64,000 bases of DNA from Aquibacillus sediminis. GTDB lineage: Bacteria > Bacillota > Bacilli > Bacillales > Amphibacillaceae. This document shows, in pieces, positions 36,727 through 46,092 of this stretch; position 1 is the stretch's first letter; every line of letters begins with the position of its first letter. The stretch is taken from the NCBI RefSeq assembly GCF_005870085.1, contig NZ_SZNM01000016.1, positions 23,434 to 87,433 of the forward strand, written 5' to 3'. The position numbers and the translations under genes are program-made. A model generated the notes under the pieces. That model was not told the origin of the DNA. It searched no databases and saw nothing but the letters and a program-made list of their open reading frames with translations.

Positions 36727-37863
36727 TTAACCAATAACTACGACAATTAAACCTTGAATCAATCCAATTGCTCCTCCTAATAACGCCCCTAAATAGGTAA
36801 TTAGTTTAAACTCTTTTTTGGAGATAGCAAGAATCAGTTGTTCCACACGTTCTACTGGGAAGGATTCCACTTGTTTTTCAACAACTTCTTCTAATCCAAA
36901 CTTTTCCATAATCACATCTAAACGCTGCTCCAATACCGCTAGCGTTTTAGTAATCAAGGTCGGTAAAATATGGGATAATAACTGTTCTTTTATCGGAGTT
37001 GTCCACTGCTTAACGGTAGACGTAAGCCATTTCTCCAACGGTAAACTGTTCGATGCTAGTTTCCCTAATGCTTTTCCAATTGATTGGGCGTCAAATTTTT
37101 CCTCAATTGTTCCTAACGGTTGATTGATGATTTTTTCAAATTCATTTTGCAACAATTGAGCTATCATTTGCTTGGTATCGGTCGAACGAACATAGTCCAC
37201 GATGATCGGGTGGATTTGCTCACTCAATCCTTCATTCCCCATAAAAGAAGAAATCATATTTCCTAAAAAGCCTTTACCTTCTAAGTAAGAATCAATCATT
37301 TCACCAATTTTCACTTTTGCATCCTCACTGTCTACATACGTTACCAGTTGTTGTTGGACATACGTTGCAGCTCGATCTATCTGTTGATCCGCATTAGCAA
37401 GCCAATCAGCGCTTATTAATTCTTTAACAGGAGTTGCTCTGCGCTCTTTCAAAAACTGTTGGAACTGTGCTTCTGTCCAATTGGAGATTTTTTCTCGCAA
37501 TTGGGGTTCGTTCAAATATACCCCAATTTTAGCTAGTGCCTCCTGTGCAGTAGTTTCAGTTTCGAGCAAGCGTGTAACTTCTGATTGTGCCCATACAGTT
37601 AGCTGTTGTTGAAACTCTGCTTGTCCAAATTTTCTTTTTAGACCTTCGGGCGTTAGTAAATGTTCCACCACCATTTTTCCTAACTGTTGGGCCAATTCTT
37701 GTCTACGTTTTGGTATAAGTCCCGGTGTTAATGGAACTCTCCACTTCCCTATGTATTTTGGTTCATATGGGCGAAATAACATTTTGATTGCTAATGAATT
37801 CGTTATCCCACCGATAATGGCACCGATGATCACCATGGTCACGATGATGAATAAAAGTTGCAT
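36727..37863 (-). CDS. yheB: DUF445 membrane protein YheB
   Basis: This 378-residue protein has an N-terminal helix (LLFIIVTMVIIGAIIGGITN), the DUF445 motif NSLAIKMLFRPYEPKYIGKWRVPLTPGLIPKRR (in parts, near 22-55), a long helical extracellular or cytoplasmic middle, and a C-terminal helix (YLGALLGGAIGLIQGLIVV). The family function is unknown; YheB is found in spores of some Bacillus. Length and organisation match B. subtilis YheB. Confidence 0.87.
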   Translation of the reverse strand: MQLLFIIVTMVIIGAIIGGITNSLAIKMLFRPYEPKYIGKWRVPLTPGLIPKRRQELAQQLGKMVVEHLLTPEGLKRKFGQAEFQQQLTVWAQSEVTRLLETETTAQEALAKIGVYLNEPQLREKISNWTEAQFQQFLKERRATPVKELISADWLANADQQIDRAATYVQQQLVTYVDSEDAKVKIGEMIDSYLEGKGFLGNMISSFMGNEGLSEQIHPIIVDYVRSTDTKQMIAQLLQNEFEKIINQPLGTIEEKFDAQSIGKALGKLASNSLPLEKWLTSTVKQWTTPIKEQLLSHILPTLITKTLAVLEQRLDVIMEKFGLEEVVEKQVESFPVERVEQLILAISKKEFKLITYLGALLGGAIGLIQGLIVVVIG

Positions 37864-37955
37864 TTGTATCGACCTCTCTCATTTTTTGCTGTTCTTAGTA
37901 TAATAGGTTGGTCATGACTTGAAAAGTTTTACATATATATAGAATAGAAAATTGT

Positions 37956-39314
37956 ATGTTTAGGAGGGGACAACTTATTATTGCCTATACGTTTGACATT
38001 AAATTTTACCAAGGTAACAAAAACCGCATGATTGTCCCAAGTACTTATTATAATCAATTCCATGGTATTCACTATATCCAATATGGACCATATCAAACAA
38101 ATGTAGAATGTTTAGGTCATCATAAAGATCAGCATACATTATATCTTTCCTCGCAATTAAAGACAAAACTGAATATTTCCAATAACAAGCAAATCACCAT
38201 CCGAATCGACCAACAAACTTGTGTGTTACTATTAACACTTGGTGTTTATATAGCTGGATTTGGCATAAATTCATATCCATTAGGTCCAAGAACAACATTA
38301 TTTGAAACCATGAGTCAAGCAGGAAAAAAGTTGGGGTTTCAAACCATATTCTTTGGGCATCAACACGTTAATCGTGCGGAACAAAAAGTAAATGCCTTTT
38401 ATTTGCAAGACGATCAATGGCAACAAGGGGAATTTGATTACCCTAACGTTGTTTATAATCGGTTACCAAATCGAAAGGTAGAGCATCATCCTCACATTGT
38501 TACAGTGAAAAAACAGTTACAACAGGCAACTGTCCTATTTAACAGTAGTTTTTTTAATAAATGGGAAGTACATGAGCGTTTAATAAAAAGTTCTGAAACC
38601 TCCTATTTGTTACCAGAAACGATTTTGCATCCATCAAGACAGACAATCAAAAAACTTGTGAGTGAAGGCGCTGTCTATATAAAGCCAATACACGGTAGCC
38701 GTGGGGAAGGTATTGTGAAATGCAAGCAACTGGAAACGAATGAAGTGGAATCTCACTATTATCATAAAGATAAGCCCAAAATCAATCGTTACACTGAGAT
38801 CGATGCATTTCTTGAGCAACAATTTCCTAATGGCCAACGAGGCTATATTGCTCAAAAGGAAATTCCTTTACTGAAGAAAGGTTCGAGTGCAATTGATTTC
38901 CGTGTTCATGCCAACAAAAATCATCGCAATAGCTGGGAAGTCTCGTTAATTTGTGCAAAATTTGCTGGGAAAGGAAGCCTTACTACCCATGTCCAACGTG
39001 GCGGGAGTCTCCATACATTAGAAGAATTATTTTCGAAAGAGCATGCAAAACGAATCACCAACAAACTAACAACAACGACGTTGACAGTTTGTGAAACAAT
39101 GGAAAAGCATTTCTCTGAACCTGTTGGGGAAATTGGCTTTGATTTCGGGATCGATGAAGAAGGAAAAGTTTGGTTGTTTGAGGCTAATTCTAAACCTGGT
39201 TACAGTGTATTTGATCACCCGAAATTAAGTGAAAAAGCCCCTGATGTGTTTTCATACTTATTTAAATATGCTTTTTATTTACACAATTATAAAATGAATA
39301 GTAAAGAGCTGTAA
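37956..39314 (+). CDS. YheC/YheD-family ATP-grasp protein
   Basis: This 452-residue protein has an N-terminal strand-rich part and a C-terminal ATP-grasp fold: AVYIKPIHGSRGEGIVK near 240, AIDFRVHANKN near 310, GEIGFDFGIDEEGKVWLFEANSKPG near 400 in pieces. YheC/YheD are spore-coat-associated in B. subtilis, and the ligase reaction is unknown. The start is uncertain. The ATG at 37956 lies before AGGAGGGG, whereas an in-frame ATT at 37977 lies eight bases after it and could be a rare initiator, as in infC. Confidence 0.82.
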   Translation: MFRRGQLIIAYTFDIKFYQGNKNRMIVPSTYYNQFHGIHYIQYGPYQTNVECLGHHKDQHTLYLSSQLKTKLNISNNKQITIRIDQQTCVLLLTLGVYIAGFGINSYPLGPRTTLFETMSQAGKKLGFQTIFFGHQHVNRAEQKVNAFYLQDDQWQQGEFDYPNVVYNRLPNRKVEHHPHIVTVKKQLQQATVLFNSSFFNKWEVHERLIKSSETSYLLPETILHPSRQTIKKLVSEGAVYIKPIHGSRGEGIVKCKQLETNEVESHYYHKDKPKINRYTEIDAFLEQQFPNGQRGYIAQKEIPLLKKGSSAIDFRVHANKNHRNSWEVSLICAKFAGKGSLTTHVQRGGSLHTLEELFSKEHAKRITNKLTTTTLTVCETMEKHFSEPVGEIGFDFGIDEEGKVWLFEANSKPGYSVFDHPKLSEKAPDVFSYLFKYAFYLHNYKMNSKEL

Positions 39315-39371
39315 TGCGTGCATGTTCCCTTTCCATTAAGAGAAATATAAGAATGGAAAGGAGGATAATCC

Positions 39372-39557
39372 GTGGAAAAGAAAAACCGAATAAAAAACGA
39401 TCCATATGAAGCTCGTAAACAATATGAGTTAGATGTTGATCGCATGATTAATGAAGGGATGGCAGGCGGAACTGCCTACTCGGTTCATGACCGGATGCAA
39501 ATCGAACAAGCACGTGATTTGCCAGAAGAAAACGAACCCTTTCCAGAAGAAAGTTAA
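39372..39557 (+). CDS. Small charged protein, unknown function
   Basis: This 61-residue, very hydrophilic protein has features YEARKQYELDVDRMINEGMAGG and an acidic Glu/Pro-rich tail. I do not recognise the family. GTG at 39372 follows AAAGGAGGATAATCC, an excellent ribosome binding site. It lies 57 bases after the ATP-grasp gene and could share its transcript; a strong terminator follows. Confidence 0.7.
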   Translation: MEKKNRIKNDPYEARKQYELDVDRMINEGMAGGTAYSVHDRMQIEQARDLPEENEPFPEES

Positions 39558-39568
39558 CTATATGATTA

Positions 39569-39620
39569 AAAATGAAGGGATGAGTCGTCATAATACGATT
39601 CATCCCTTCTCCATTTTTTT
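39569..39620 (+). terminator. Terminator of the yheC/D-like operon
   Basis: GAAGGGATGAGTCGT and ACGATTCATCCCTTC form a 15-bp stem with one mismatch, followed by CCATTTTTTT. Confidence 0.88.
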
Positions 39621-39679
39621 CTGTCGATTTTTGTTATAATACTAAAAAAGGTGTTTTTAGTTTCGGACTCCGACGTAAG

Positions 39680-39900
39680 GAGGATCGCGGAATGAGGGAC
39701 CATTCTAAGAGATGAAACGGTTTGTGGTTCCGCTATTTCAGTAAAAAATGCCTAAATACAGGGGGAAGTGGTCCGTGATTCCGCTATTAGGACCAAAAGA
39801 GGCTAGAAACATTAAGAAAGTGGCAAATAGCGGAATGAGAAACCGCTTTGCTCCTTAAAATGAGGTAATTTTGTTTATTAACGGAATGAGGATCCGCTTA
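39680..39900. repeat. Second cluster of AGCGGAATGAGGAACCG-type repeats
   Basis: Five units in both orientations: CGCGGAATGAGGGACC near 39685, GTGGTTCCGCTATTT near 39723, GTGATTCCGCTATT near 39774, AATAGCGGAATGAGAAACCGC near 39826 and AACGGAATGAGGATCCGC near 39880. They are the same family as at 762-1015. The rest of the 39621-39996 gap holds no gene that I can see. Confidence 0.7.
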
Positions 39901-39996
39901 CACTCGCCCCCAGTTTACGTCGGTATTTCGATCTATTGTGTCACAACAAAACTTTCGAAAACGCCATATTAAAACTTGATGAAAGAGGCATGATTC

Positions 39997-40908
39997 ATGT
40001 TACAGAACTTAAAGGAAGTCTTTCCATCTCTTATAGAAGTAACGAAACAAACAACTTTAGACAGAGAAAAGTATGTATGGTTCCATCACAACGATGCAAA
40101 TCTAATTGGTATTGCAAAACAAGAGGTAACGCCAAAAGAGTTAAAAGTTTTAGAAACCTTTTTAACTCCATACCACCTAAGTAACATCCCCATTACACCT
40201 AGGGAAGAGCAATGGGTGAATGTCCTGTATCATGGTGGCGACCCCGCATTGTTAGGATCAACTAACCATCCTAATTATAGATATGTTTATTTTTCCCTAT
40301 CGGATACTGATATCGATCCATTAGCATTTAAAGAAGCGATTCATGGTCTTTTCTCTACTAATGTTCCAATACTTTGGGAAAATAACCACGAAGGTGTAAT
40401 TATTGAAGAAAATCAATTGCAATTAGAAGCAGACATCTCTTACCAAGAGATTATTGATGTACTAATGAGTGACTTTTATATGAATGTCCACCTTTATATT
40501 AGTTCATATTTTCATGATGCTAATCATGCTTTAGAGCAGTATCAATGGACAAAAAAATGTTTTTACGCTACCTATCCACATAGTAAAAATACCGTCATCA
40601 CCTATGTCGATGCGATCCCATACCTTTTCTTATCAGAGCTAGATCAACCAAGTATGAGTCTAATCGTCGAATCCATTTTAAAAGAAACGATTACTGAAGA
40701 TGAATTACTAGATACCGTTCGGATCTTTTTAGAGTGCAATTCAAATGCGACATTCGCTGCCAAAAAGTTGTACATGCATCGAAATAGTTTACAGTACCGT
40801 GTTGACAAATTTATTGAAAAAACAGGTATTGATATTAAGCAGTTTCACGGCGGGCTGTCTGTCTATTTAACCTTACTACTTAAACAGAAAAAGAAACACA
40901 ATATGTAA
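39997..40908 (+). CDS. PucR-family transcriptional regulator (YxkF-like)
   Basis: This 303-residue protein has a C-terminal PucR-type helix-turn-helix (residues about 245-295; NATFAAKKLYMHRNSLQYRV, then FIEKTGIDIKQF). The N-terminal sensory part is unassigned. In B. subtilis the PucR-like gene yxkF lies directly upstream of msmX, the same arrangement as here, so control of msmX or of sugar-transporter genes is a reasonable inference. ATG at 39997 follows GAAAGAGG. Confidence 0.8.
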   Translation: MLQNLKEVFPSLIEVTKQTTLDREKYVWFHHNDANLIGIAKQEVTPKELKVLETFLTPYHLSNIPITPREEQWVNVLYHGGDPALLGSTNHPNYRYVYFSLSDTDIDPLAFKEAIHGLFSTNVPILWENNHEGVIIEENQLQLEADISYQEIIDVLMSDFYMNVHLYISSYFHDANHALEQYQWTKKCFYATYPHSKNTVITYVDAIPYLFLSELDQPSMSLIVESILKETITEDELLDTVRIFLECNSNATFAAKKLYMHRNSLQYRVDKFIEKTGIDIKQFHGGLSVYLTLLLKQKKKHNM

Positions 40909-40944
40909 GCGTGCACAAAAACCTGTTTCACTTTTTGTGCATGC
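40909..40944 (+). terminator. Hairpin between pucR-like gene and msmX
   Basis: GCGTGCACAAAAA and TTTTTGTGCATGC pair with one mismatch. A U-tract lies in the 3' arm only. Confidence 0.45.
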
Positions 40945-41025
40945 TTGCCATTTACTAAAAGCCTTAATCTAAAGTACACTAGGTACATAAGTTAAAACGC
41001 TTTCAAAATACAGGAGGGAATTACA

Positions 41026-42126
41026 ATGGCAGAACTAAGCTTAAAACATGTTGATAAAATTTATGATAAAAGTGCTGATAAAGCAGTTGATGATTTCAAT
41101 CTTGAAATCGCTGACAAAGAGTTTGTCGTATTTGTTGGTCCTTCAGGTTGTGGTAAATCTACTACTCTAAGAATGATTGCTGGATTGGAAGAAATTTCTG
41201 GTGGAGAATTCTATATTGATGACAAACTAATGAATGATGTTGCACCAAAAGACCGTGATATTGCGATGGTATTCCAAAACTACGCGCTATATCCACACAT
41301 GAATGTATACGATAACATGGCATTTGGTTTGAAACTTCGTAAATTCGATAAAGCTGAAATCGAAAAACGTGTACAAAATGCAGCTAAAATTCTTGGACTT
41401 GAAGGATACTTAGATCGTAAGCCAAAAGCATTATCTGGTGGTCAACGTCAACGTGTTGCACTTGGACGTGCGATCGTACGTGATGCGAAAGTATTCTTGA
41501 TGGACGAACCATTATCAAACTTAGATGCAAAATTACGTGTGCAAATGCGTGCTGAAATCCAAAAGTTACACCACCGTCTACAGACAACGACTATTTACGT
41601 TACACACGACCAAACAGAGGCAATGACAATGGCTACTCGTCTAGTCGTTCTTAAAGATGGTATCATCCAACAAGTTGGTGCACCAAAAGATGTATATGAC
41701 AAACCAGATAACATCTTCGTTGGTGGTTTCATTGGCTCACCTTCTATGAACTTCTTCACTGGTAATTTAGAAGATGGTACATTTGTTACAGGTGACCAAA
41801 AGATTGAGGTACCAGAAGGAAAAATGAAAGTACTTCGTGAGCAAGGATATGTTGGAAAAGAAGTTGTACTAGGTGTACGTCCTGAAGATATTCACGATGA
41901 GCCAGTATTTATTGACTCAACGCCTGGAACCAAAGTAACTGCTGAAATTGATGTAGCTGAACTTATGGGATCTGAGTCATACCTATATTCTAAATTAAAT
42001 GACCAAGATTTCGTTGCTCGTGTTGATTCTAGATCCGATATTAATGGTGGCGAAACAATCGAATTAGCATTTAATATGAACAAATGTCACTTCTTTGACA
42101 AAGATTCAGAATTACGTATTAGATAA
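41026..42126 (+). CDS. msmX: Multi-sugar ABC transporter ATPase MsmX (UgpC/MalK type)
   Basis: This 366-residue ATPase has Walker A GPSGCGKST (near 38), signature LSGGQRQRV, Walker B VFLMDEPLSNLDA and a switch His in VTHDQTEA. A C-terminal TOBE/OB regulatory region follows (VLGVRPEDIHDEP near 285). MsmX energises several carbohydrate importers in Bacillus in trans; the lack of permease genes here fits that shared role. It has its own terminator. Confidence 0.93.
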   Translation: MAELSLKHVDKIYDKSADKAVDDFNLEIADKEFVVFVGPSGCGKSTTLRMIAGLEEISGGEFYIDDKLMNDVAPKDRDIAMVFQNYALYPHMNVYDNMAFGLKLRKFDKAEIEKRVQNAAKILGLEGYLDRKPKALSGGQRQRVALGRAIVRDAKVFLMDEPLSNLDAKLRVQMRAEIQKLHHRLQTTTIYVTHDQTEAMTMATRLVVLKDGIIQQVGAPKDVYDKPDNIFVGGFIGSPSMNFFTGNLEDGTFVTGDQKIEVPEGKMKVLREQGYVGKEVVLGVRPEDIHDEPVFIDSTPGTKVTAEIDVAELMGSESYLYSKLNDQDFVARVDSRSDINGGETIELAFNMNKCHFFDKDSELRIR

Positions 42127-42140
42127 TTTATCCCACCTTT

Positions 42141-42175
42141 ACCAGGTACCGACTTAATAGGTACCTGGTTTTTTG
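42141..42175 (+). terminator. Terminator of msmX
   Basis: ACCAGGTACC and GGTACCTGGT form a perfect 10-bp stem followed by TTTTTTG. Confidence 0.9.
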
Positions 42176-42177
42176 TA

Positions 42178-42429
42178 TTATTTTCGCAGTTCTTGTACAT
42201 TCACATGCATTTTCTCATCACATGCAAAACAATAAAACAAATGGATACAAACATGCTCACGTGATGAAGCGTTATGACCATCAATTAATTTTGTTCCGTC
42301 ATAATCTAAATAAGCAATATAATCCCCCATATAATCAACCATCCGCCCTTGATCCTCCATTAGTTCATGACAAGAAGGGCATTCACGTTGTATCTCTCTA
42401 AAACCATTACATAATGGACATGTATACAT
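42178..42429 (-). CDS. Small zinc-ribbon-like protein, unknown function
   Basis: This 83-residue protein carries CPLC (4-7) and CPSC (17-20), plus a later His/Cys set (EHVCIHLFYCFACDEKMH), suggesting one or two structural zinc sites. I cannot name the family. Its 3' end abuts the msmX terminator, which is not ideally placed for it. The ribosome binding site is weak; the start is an ATG at 42429. Confidence 0.65.
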   Translation of the reverse strand: MYTCPLCNGFREIQRECPSCHELMEDQGRMVDYMGDYIAYLDYDGTKLIDGHNASSREHVCIHLFYCFACDEKMHVNVQELRK

Positions 42430-42595
42430 CGACTATCCACACCCCAAATCTTTTTCTAAATTACTACTTATAGTTTCTTACAGAAAGCTGGAATTAAACT
42501 AAAAATCATGGTATAAAAGTTTATTTTGGGCAGATGATATAGTTATACATAATTAGAAGATTTTGTAATTCATTCACCGTAGGTTCTATGTTTTA

Positions 42596-43179
42596 TTATT
42601 GCGTAAAAGCTGTATTATACGACATGACTAGGCTCTATTTATTTCTTACATTCTGATTGAAACAAGTGCTTTATATCGTTCCGGCAGAATACTCCGCTTT
42701 CCATGGGCACGGCCTCAGCTAACTTGGTAAAGAAACCCACTTTACCAAGTGGATCTTCGGCTCGTGCTGTCCCCATAGGAGTCTCCGTATTCTGCCTCCA
42801 CTTGTACTAGTTTTCTGATTGGGATAAGTGATTGCGCCCTATAAAGACATTTATTAAAAGGTTTCTTATTATTCCAATAGTTATTATAAAAAGGTTAAAT
42901 AACAATAAATAAAAAGACAGTTCTATTTATTTATTTTTTTTTAAGCCATTTTCTATAAAAATTCAGTGTCCCCAATTAGCGAAGGAAATACACCGGAGAC
43001 TCCTGTGGGAGGAATGGCCTCTTTGGGAGACCCCGCAGTGAGGGACGAATGAGGAGGCTCATCAGCCACCCACGGAAAGCGTAGGTGTATTTCCGCAGCG
43101 TAGTCCAGCACTCACGTGATTAAGAATGGGCAAAAGTAATGATAAAGTTATGTCGTATAATACAGCAAATGCGAAATAA
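42596..43179. mobile_element. Composite inverted-repeat element, copy C
   Basis: Termini run from TTATTGCGTAAAAGCTG at 42596 to the inverse of TTATTTCGCATTTGCTG ending at 43179, with the shared TGTATTATACGACAT core on both sides. Internal modules are 42683-42796 (GGCAGAATAC/GTATTCTGCC) and 42984-43094 (GGAAATACAC/GTGTATTTCC). Module order is reversed relative to copy B, so the element sits in the opposite orientation. Both modules are shorter than in B. It fills the gap ahead of the SASP genes and has no coding content. Confidence 0.8.
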
Positions 43180-43200
43180 CACGACTTACAAAAACTAATT

Positions 43201-43228
43201 AAGGAGACACCTTCGAAGGTGCCTCCTA
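43201..43228 (-). terminator. Probable terminator of the SASP gene at 43255
   Basis: AGGAG-CACCTTC and GAAGGTG-CTCCT form a near-perfect stem around a tiny loop. The minus-strand U-tract is weak. Confidence 0.5.
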
Positions 43229-43254
43229 TCGCCATCATTTATTTAATTGTTCAA

Positions 43255-43464
43255 TTACTGTTGTTGACCACCGAATTGTTGTTCAGCTGTTTGAACTAGG
43301 CGTTTAGTGATTTCTCCACCTACAGAGCCGTTAGCACGAGATGTTGTGTCTGCTCCTAGGTTTACACCAAATTCTTGCGCAATCTCAACTTTCATTTGGT
43401 TTAGTGCTTGATCTACTCCAGGTACTAATAGTTGGTTACTGTTTTGACTGTTATTGTTTGCCAT
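43255..43464 (-). CDS. Alpha/beta-type small acid-soluble spore protein (copy 1)
   Basis: This 69-residue SASP binds and protects forespore DNA and is degraded at germination by the GPR protease. The conserved core is [18 protein letters not shown], then [12 protein letters not shown]. The GPR site lies in EIAQEFG. I chose ATG 43464 with GGAGGTG upstream. It is nearly identical to the next two genes, indicating recent tandem duplication. Forespore (sigma-G) expression is expected from the family. Confidence 0.95.
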   Translation of the reverse strand: MANNNSQNSNQLLVPGVDQALNQMKVEIAQEFGVNLGADTTSRANGSVGGEITKRLVQTAEQQFGGQQQ

Positions 43465-43538
43465 GATACACTGCACCTCCTGTAAAGTTTTGCGTTAACA
43501 AGTAGTTAACTGTTTTTTATTGTTTGCTTTTCAGTTGC

Positions 43539-43748
43539 TTACTGAGATTGTCCACCAAACTGTTGTTCAGCTGTTTGAACTAGACGTTTAGTGATTTCTC
43601 CACCTACAGAACCATTGGCACGAGATGTTGTGTCAGCTCCAAGGTTTACACCAAACTCTTGTGCAATTTCAAATTTCATTTGGTTTAGTGCTTGGTCTAC
43701 TCCAGGTACTAATAGTTGGTTACTGTTGTTACTGTTGTTGTTTGCCAT
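43539..43748 (-). CDS. Alpha/beta-type small acid-soluble spore protein (copy 2)
   Basis: This 69-residue SASP differs from copy 1 at a handful of positions (KFEIAQEFG in place of KVEIAQEFG, and a GQSQ tail). DNA-binding and GPR-cleavage sequences are intact. It has its own GGAGGTG ribosome binding site, and about 74 bases separate it from copy 1. Confidence 0.95.
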   Translation of the reverse strand: MANNNSNNSNQLLVPGVDQALNQMKFEIAQEFGVNLGADTTSRANGSVGGEITKRLVQTAEQQFGGQSQ

Positions 43749-43896
43749 GATGTTTTTTCACCTCCTGTAGTTGTATTGTTTGCATGTTATCCGTGATCTT
43801 ATGAGTGATTTTTTTTGGTAATTTTTGAGATTTAATTTGGAAAGTTTTTTAAAGCTAGTCTTTCCGTTTAACATATATTAACGATTCGTTTGTTAC

Positions 43897-44097
43897 TTAG
43901 CCGTTTTGACCACCAAATTGTTGTTCAGCAGTCTGTACTAAACGTTTAGTAATTTCTCCACCAACAGAGCCATTGGCACGAGATGTTGTGTCAGCTCCAA
44001 GGTTCACGCCAAATTCTTGTGCAATCTCATACTTCATTTGGTCTAGTGCTTGTTCTACACCAGGTACAACTAATTGATTTGAGTTATTGCTTGGCAT
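43897..44097 (-). CDS. Alpha/beta-type small acid-soluble spore protein (copy 3)
   Basis: This 66-residue SASP is the most diverged of the three ([27 protein letters not shown]). The rest of the core is identical. The N-terminal Asn/Ser tract is shorter. It lies 148 bases from copy 2 and has its own GGAGGTG site. Confidence 0.95.
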   Translation of the reverse strand: MPSNNSNQLVVPGVEQALDQMKYEIAQEFGVNLGADTTSRANGSVGGEITKRLVQTAEQQFGGQNG

Positions 44098-44197
44098 GTT
44101 TTATCACCTCCTGTATTCGCTATTTTGATCAAGGATTCGATTAATTATGTTTTATTTTTTATGGTAATTTATGACACCTATAGATCCTCACACATAC

Positions 44198-44237
44198 AAA
44201 AACCCCATAAGTAGGGTTGAACTACTTATAGGGTTTC
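44198..44237 (-). terminator. Terminator of fumC
   Basis: AAACCCTATAAGTAG and CTACTTATGGGGTTT pair on the minus strand, with a trailing T-run. Confidence 0.8.
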
Positions 44238-44260
44238 ACACTATTGATATTATTTACTTG

Positions 44261-45646
44261 TTATTTTGGATATGTCATTGCTTTCGGATCAATATATTCC
44301 TCGAATTGTTCTGCTGTTAGAAGTCCAGAATCAACCGCTGCTTGTTTTAATGTTGTGTTTTCGGCAAATGCTTTTTTCGCAATTTTAGCTGCATTTTCGT
44401 AGCCAATGTGTGGATTTAATGCAGTCACTAACATAAGCGAATCGTTTAAGTTTTTCTCAATATTCTCGTGATTAGACTCTAAACCTTGGAGACAACGTTC
44501 ATCAAAAGATACCATACTATCAGCTAAAAGTTGTGCAGATTGCAAGAAGTTATATGCAATGACAGGCTTAAAGACATTTAATTCAAAGTTTCCTTGACTA
44601 GCAGCAAAACCAATTGTTGCATCATTTCCCATCACTTGTGCTGCCACCATCGTAACAGCTTCACTTTGAGTTGGATTAACTTTACCTGGCATAATCGAAC
44701 TTCCTGGTTCATTTGCTGGAATATTAATTTCTCCAATTCCACAACGAGGGCCACTAGCTAACCAGCGCACATCATTTGCTATTTTCATTACGTCAGCTGC
44801 AAGTCCTTTTAATGCACCATGTACATGGACCAACTCATCATGACTTGTTAATGCATGAAATTTATTAGCCGCTGAGATAAATTGCTTACCAGTAAACTCC
44901 GAGATCTTTCCACAAACAAGTTCCGAGAATTCTGGATGTGCATTTAATCCCGTACCAACGGCGGTACCACCAATCGCAAGTTCCTTCACATAACCAATGC
45001 TACCTTTAATCATACTCTCTGACTTCTCAATCATACGATGCCAACCACTAATCTCTTGTCCTAAAGTTAATGGTGTAGCATCTTGTAAATGTGTTCTTCC
45101 GATTTTAACGACATCTTGAAACGCTTCCATCTTTTCTTTAAGTGTCTCTTTTGTAGCTGTTATGGCCGGTAACACCGTATCTTCTAATTTCAATACAGCA
45201 GCCACATGCAATGCTGTAGGATACGTATCGTTAGAGCTCTGCGATTTATTCACATCATCATTCGGATGTAGGCGATAGTCACTATTTTGCTCTTGTAACC
45301 ATTCATTCCCAACATAAGCAATCACTTCATTCACATTCATATTCGATTGGGTTCCACTACCAGTTTGCCACACGACTAGTGGAAAGTGATCAACCAAATT
45401 CCCTTCTAAGATTTGATCTGCTGCATATGTAATCGCATCTGCCTTTTCTGCTTCCAACAAACCAAGTTGACTATTTGCAATAGCCGCACTCTTTTTCAAA
45501 ATCGCAAATCCTTCAATGATTTCTTTCGGCATTTTTTCATCACCGATTGGAAAATTCTGCTTACTACGTTGTGTTTGTGCACCCCAATATTTGTCTGCAG
45601 CCACTTTCATTTCCCCAAGTGTATCTTTTTCAATACGATAATCCAT
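44261..45646 (-). CDS. fumC: Class II fumarate hydratase
   Basis: This TCA-cycle enzyme interconverts fumarate and malate (461 aa). The family signature [11 protein letters not shown] lies near 316, and [14 protein letters not shown] and [12 protein letters not shown] hold substrate-binding residues. I chose ATG 45646 because GGGGAGG lies eight bases upstream and the family begins at [11 protein letters not shown] 45652 is too close. It stands alone with its own terminator. Confidence 0.95.
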   Translation of the reverse strand: MDYRIEKDTLGEMKVAADKYWGAQTQRSKQNFPIGDEKMPKEIIEGFAILKKSAAIANSQLGLLEAEKADAITYAADQILEGNLVDHFPLVVWQTGSGTQSNMNVNEVIAYVGNEWLQEQNSDYRLHPNDDVNKSQSSNDTYPTALHVAAVLKLEDTVLPAITATKETLKEKMEAFQDVVKIGRTHLQDATPLTLGQEISGWHRMIEKSESMIKGSIGYVKELAIGGTAVGTGLNAHPEFSELVCGKISEFTGKQFISAANKFHALTSHDELVHVHGALKGLAADVMKIANDVRWLASGPRCGIGEINIPANEPGSSIMPGKVNPTQSEAVTMVAAQVMGNDATIGFAASQGNFELNVFKPVIAYNFLQSAQLLADSMVSFDERCLQGLESNHENIEKNLNDSLMLVTALNPHIGYENAAKIAKKAFAENTTLKQAAVDSGLLTAEQFEEYIDPKAMTYPK

Positions 45647-45753
45647 AGCCATATCCTCCCCTATAATTTGGTAGTTCAATCACCACTATTGTATCAAATT
45701 TACCCTCACAAATTGAAAAGAAAACACCTAAATTAACGAAAATATTCAGAGTA

Positions 45754-45895
45754 TTTACTTGATTACGAAAAATTGCTATAATAACCGTATTAATAGGAGA
45801 GGAGAGGAAACTAAAGTAGCTAAGGTATCCTTTGATTTTCTATTAATGATTTATACGTGGGGGAAGTCTCTATGGTGTCATAGAGACTTTTTTTG
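45754..45895 (+). ncRNA. Candidate small RNA: promoter plus terminator without a good ORF
   Basis: TTTACT (45754-45759), a 17-base spacer and TATAAT (45777-45782) form a good sigma-A promoter. About 80 bases later AAGTCTCTATG/CATAGAGACTT with a four-base loop and seven Ts (45864-45895) forms an intrinsic terminator. The expected transcript of about 105 bases begins with a GGAGAGGAGAGG purine tract and has no start codon at useful spacing. The rest of the gap to 46092 holds one copy of the GGATCCTCATTCCGC repeat near 45990. A leader peptide or leader RNA is an alternative. Confidence 0.45.
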
Positions 45896-46092
45896 TGATT
45901 TGTTCTATTTACAATTGATAAAAAAATTAAATACATTCTTATTGGGAGGAATGAAAGTAGATCCGGTTCATCATTCATTCATTCATGTGGATCCTCATTC
46001 CGCGATCCTTCACCTTACTTGTTACATCGGAATTTAATTATTATGACAAACCAGCAATCTTTTAGAATAACTTCCATTGGAAAAAAGTTGTA

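Noticed and set aside
45759..46037. 92-codon plus-strand frame downstream of fumC
   Set aside because: It reads through a strong intrinsic terminator at 45864-45895 and has no suitable start.
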